A stretch of DNA of 13,126 bases from an uncultured Clostridia bacterium (GTDB taxonomy: Bacteria; Bacillota; Clostridia; Christensenellales; Aristaeellaceae): positions 1-13,126 of the forward strand of contig CANQGC010000055.1 in assembly GCA_947600345.1 (NCBI GenBank), written 5' to 3'. Below the pieces are notes generated by a model that ran no database searches, was not told where the DNA came from, and worked only from the letters and a program-made list of their open reading frames with translations. Shown here in pieces: positions 12,888 to 13,126 of this stretch (position 1 is its first letter; the number at the start of each line of letters is the position of its first letter). A program made the position numbers and the translations under genes.

Positions 12888-13126
12888 GAGTTAGTGGCGG
12901 CTGCCTTTGCCTGGGTCGCTTTGCTCCCAGGCAAAGGTGTCGCCGCGGCGGCCCGCGGTATGGGGACGATGGAACGGTGATTCGCGTTGCCGAAGCATTG
13001 GTTAGAAACCGCGGGCCGCTGGGGGACGCTGGGCTCCGCCCAGACCCGTTTCGGGCGCTGCCCGGACCTGCTTAAGGGACTCTGTCCCTTAAGAATTCCT
13101 GCCAAGGAACCTGAGGTTCCTTGGAT
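12888..13126 (+). repeat. Multi-hairpin intergenic repeat, copy 3 (runs to the window edge)
   Basis: It starts GAGTTAGTGGCGGC. Hairpin CCTTTGCCTGGG/CCCAGGCAAAGG lies at 12904-12937 and the outer pair GGCCCGCGGTAT (12950-12961) with AAACCGCGGGCC (13006-13017). The triloop hairpins are CTGGGC/GCCCAG (13029-13043), CGGGC/GCCCG (13052-13064), CTTAAGGGAC/GTCCCTTAAG (13071-13093) and CCAAGGAACC/GGTTCCTTGG (13102-13124). The end is probably cut by the window. It begins 30 bp after the GerM-like gene and points the same way. Confidence 0.9.

Overview
The window is GC-rich bacterial chromosome that reads as a spore-forming Firmicute of class Clostridia. The signs are a leucine T-box leader in front of leuS, consensus sigma-A promoters and AGGAGG-type ribosome sites, a GerM-like germination protein, and a secreted leucine-rich-repeat protein of a kind common in gut clostridia. 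I cannot name the genus. Nothing indicates a phage or plasmid, and there is no CRISPR array or tRNA gene.

Layout. Positions 1-3225 (minus strand) hold a perfect promoter, a Leu T-box riboswitch with CUC specifier, leuS and the 5' part of uppP, as one operon. At 3261-5011 (plus strand), driven from a divergent promoter, is a secreted protein with two LRR domains. The 331-bp gap after it holds a weak hairpin, a 57-bp miniature inverted-repeat element flanked by 5-bp direct repeats, and the secG terminator. secG (minus) has a normal two-helix core plus a long acidic tail of 11-residue repeats. Positions 6053-8753 (minus) hold a tightly coupled operon tgt - Rmt/Arm-type 16S rRNA G1405 methyltransferase - rsmI, with rsmH just upstream on the same strand. 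Then come trpS (minus) and, from a back-to-back promoter, a GerM-like protein with two GerMN domains (plus).

The most interesting part is the rsmH-tgt-rmt-rsmI block. Three of its products are predicted to methylate 16S rRNA helix 44 within four nucleotides of each other (C1402 on N4, C1402 on 2'-O, G1405 on N7). The fourth modifies the tRNA wobble base read in the same decoding site. The G1405 methyltransferase carries the signature motifs of the acquired pan-aminoglycoside resistance enzymes (RmtB, RmtD, ArmA), yet it sits in an ordinary chromosomal operon. It may therefore be an intrinsic resistance gene or part of a source lineage of the mobile ones.

The second notable item is a dispersed intergenic repeat of about 250-310 bp, present three times (8860-9113, 10212-10520, 12888-13126). 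It is built from a row of hairpins, most with three-base loops. One hairpin has a different arm sequence in each copy but always pairs, which suggests that the fold is what is maintained. Two of the three copies start 24-30 bp after a stop codon, in the direction of transcription.
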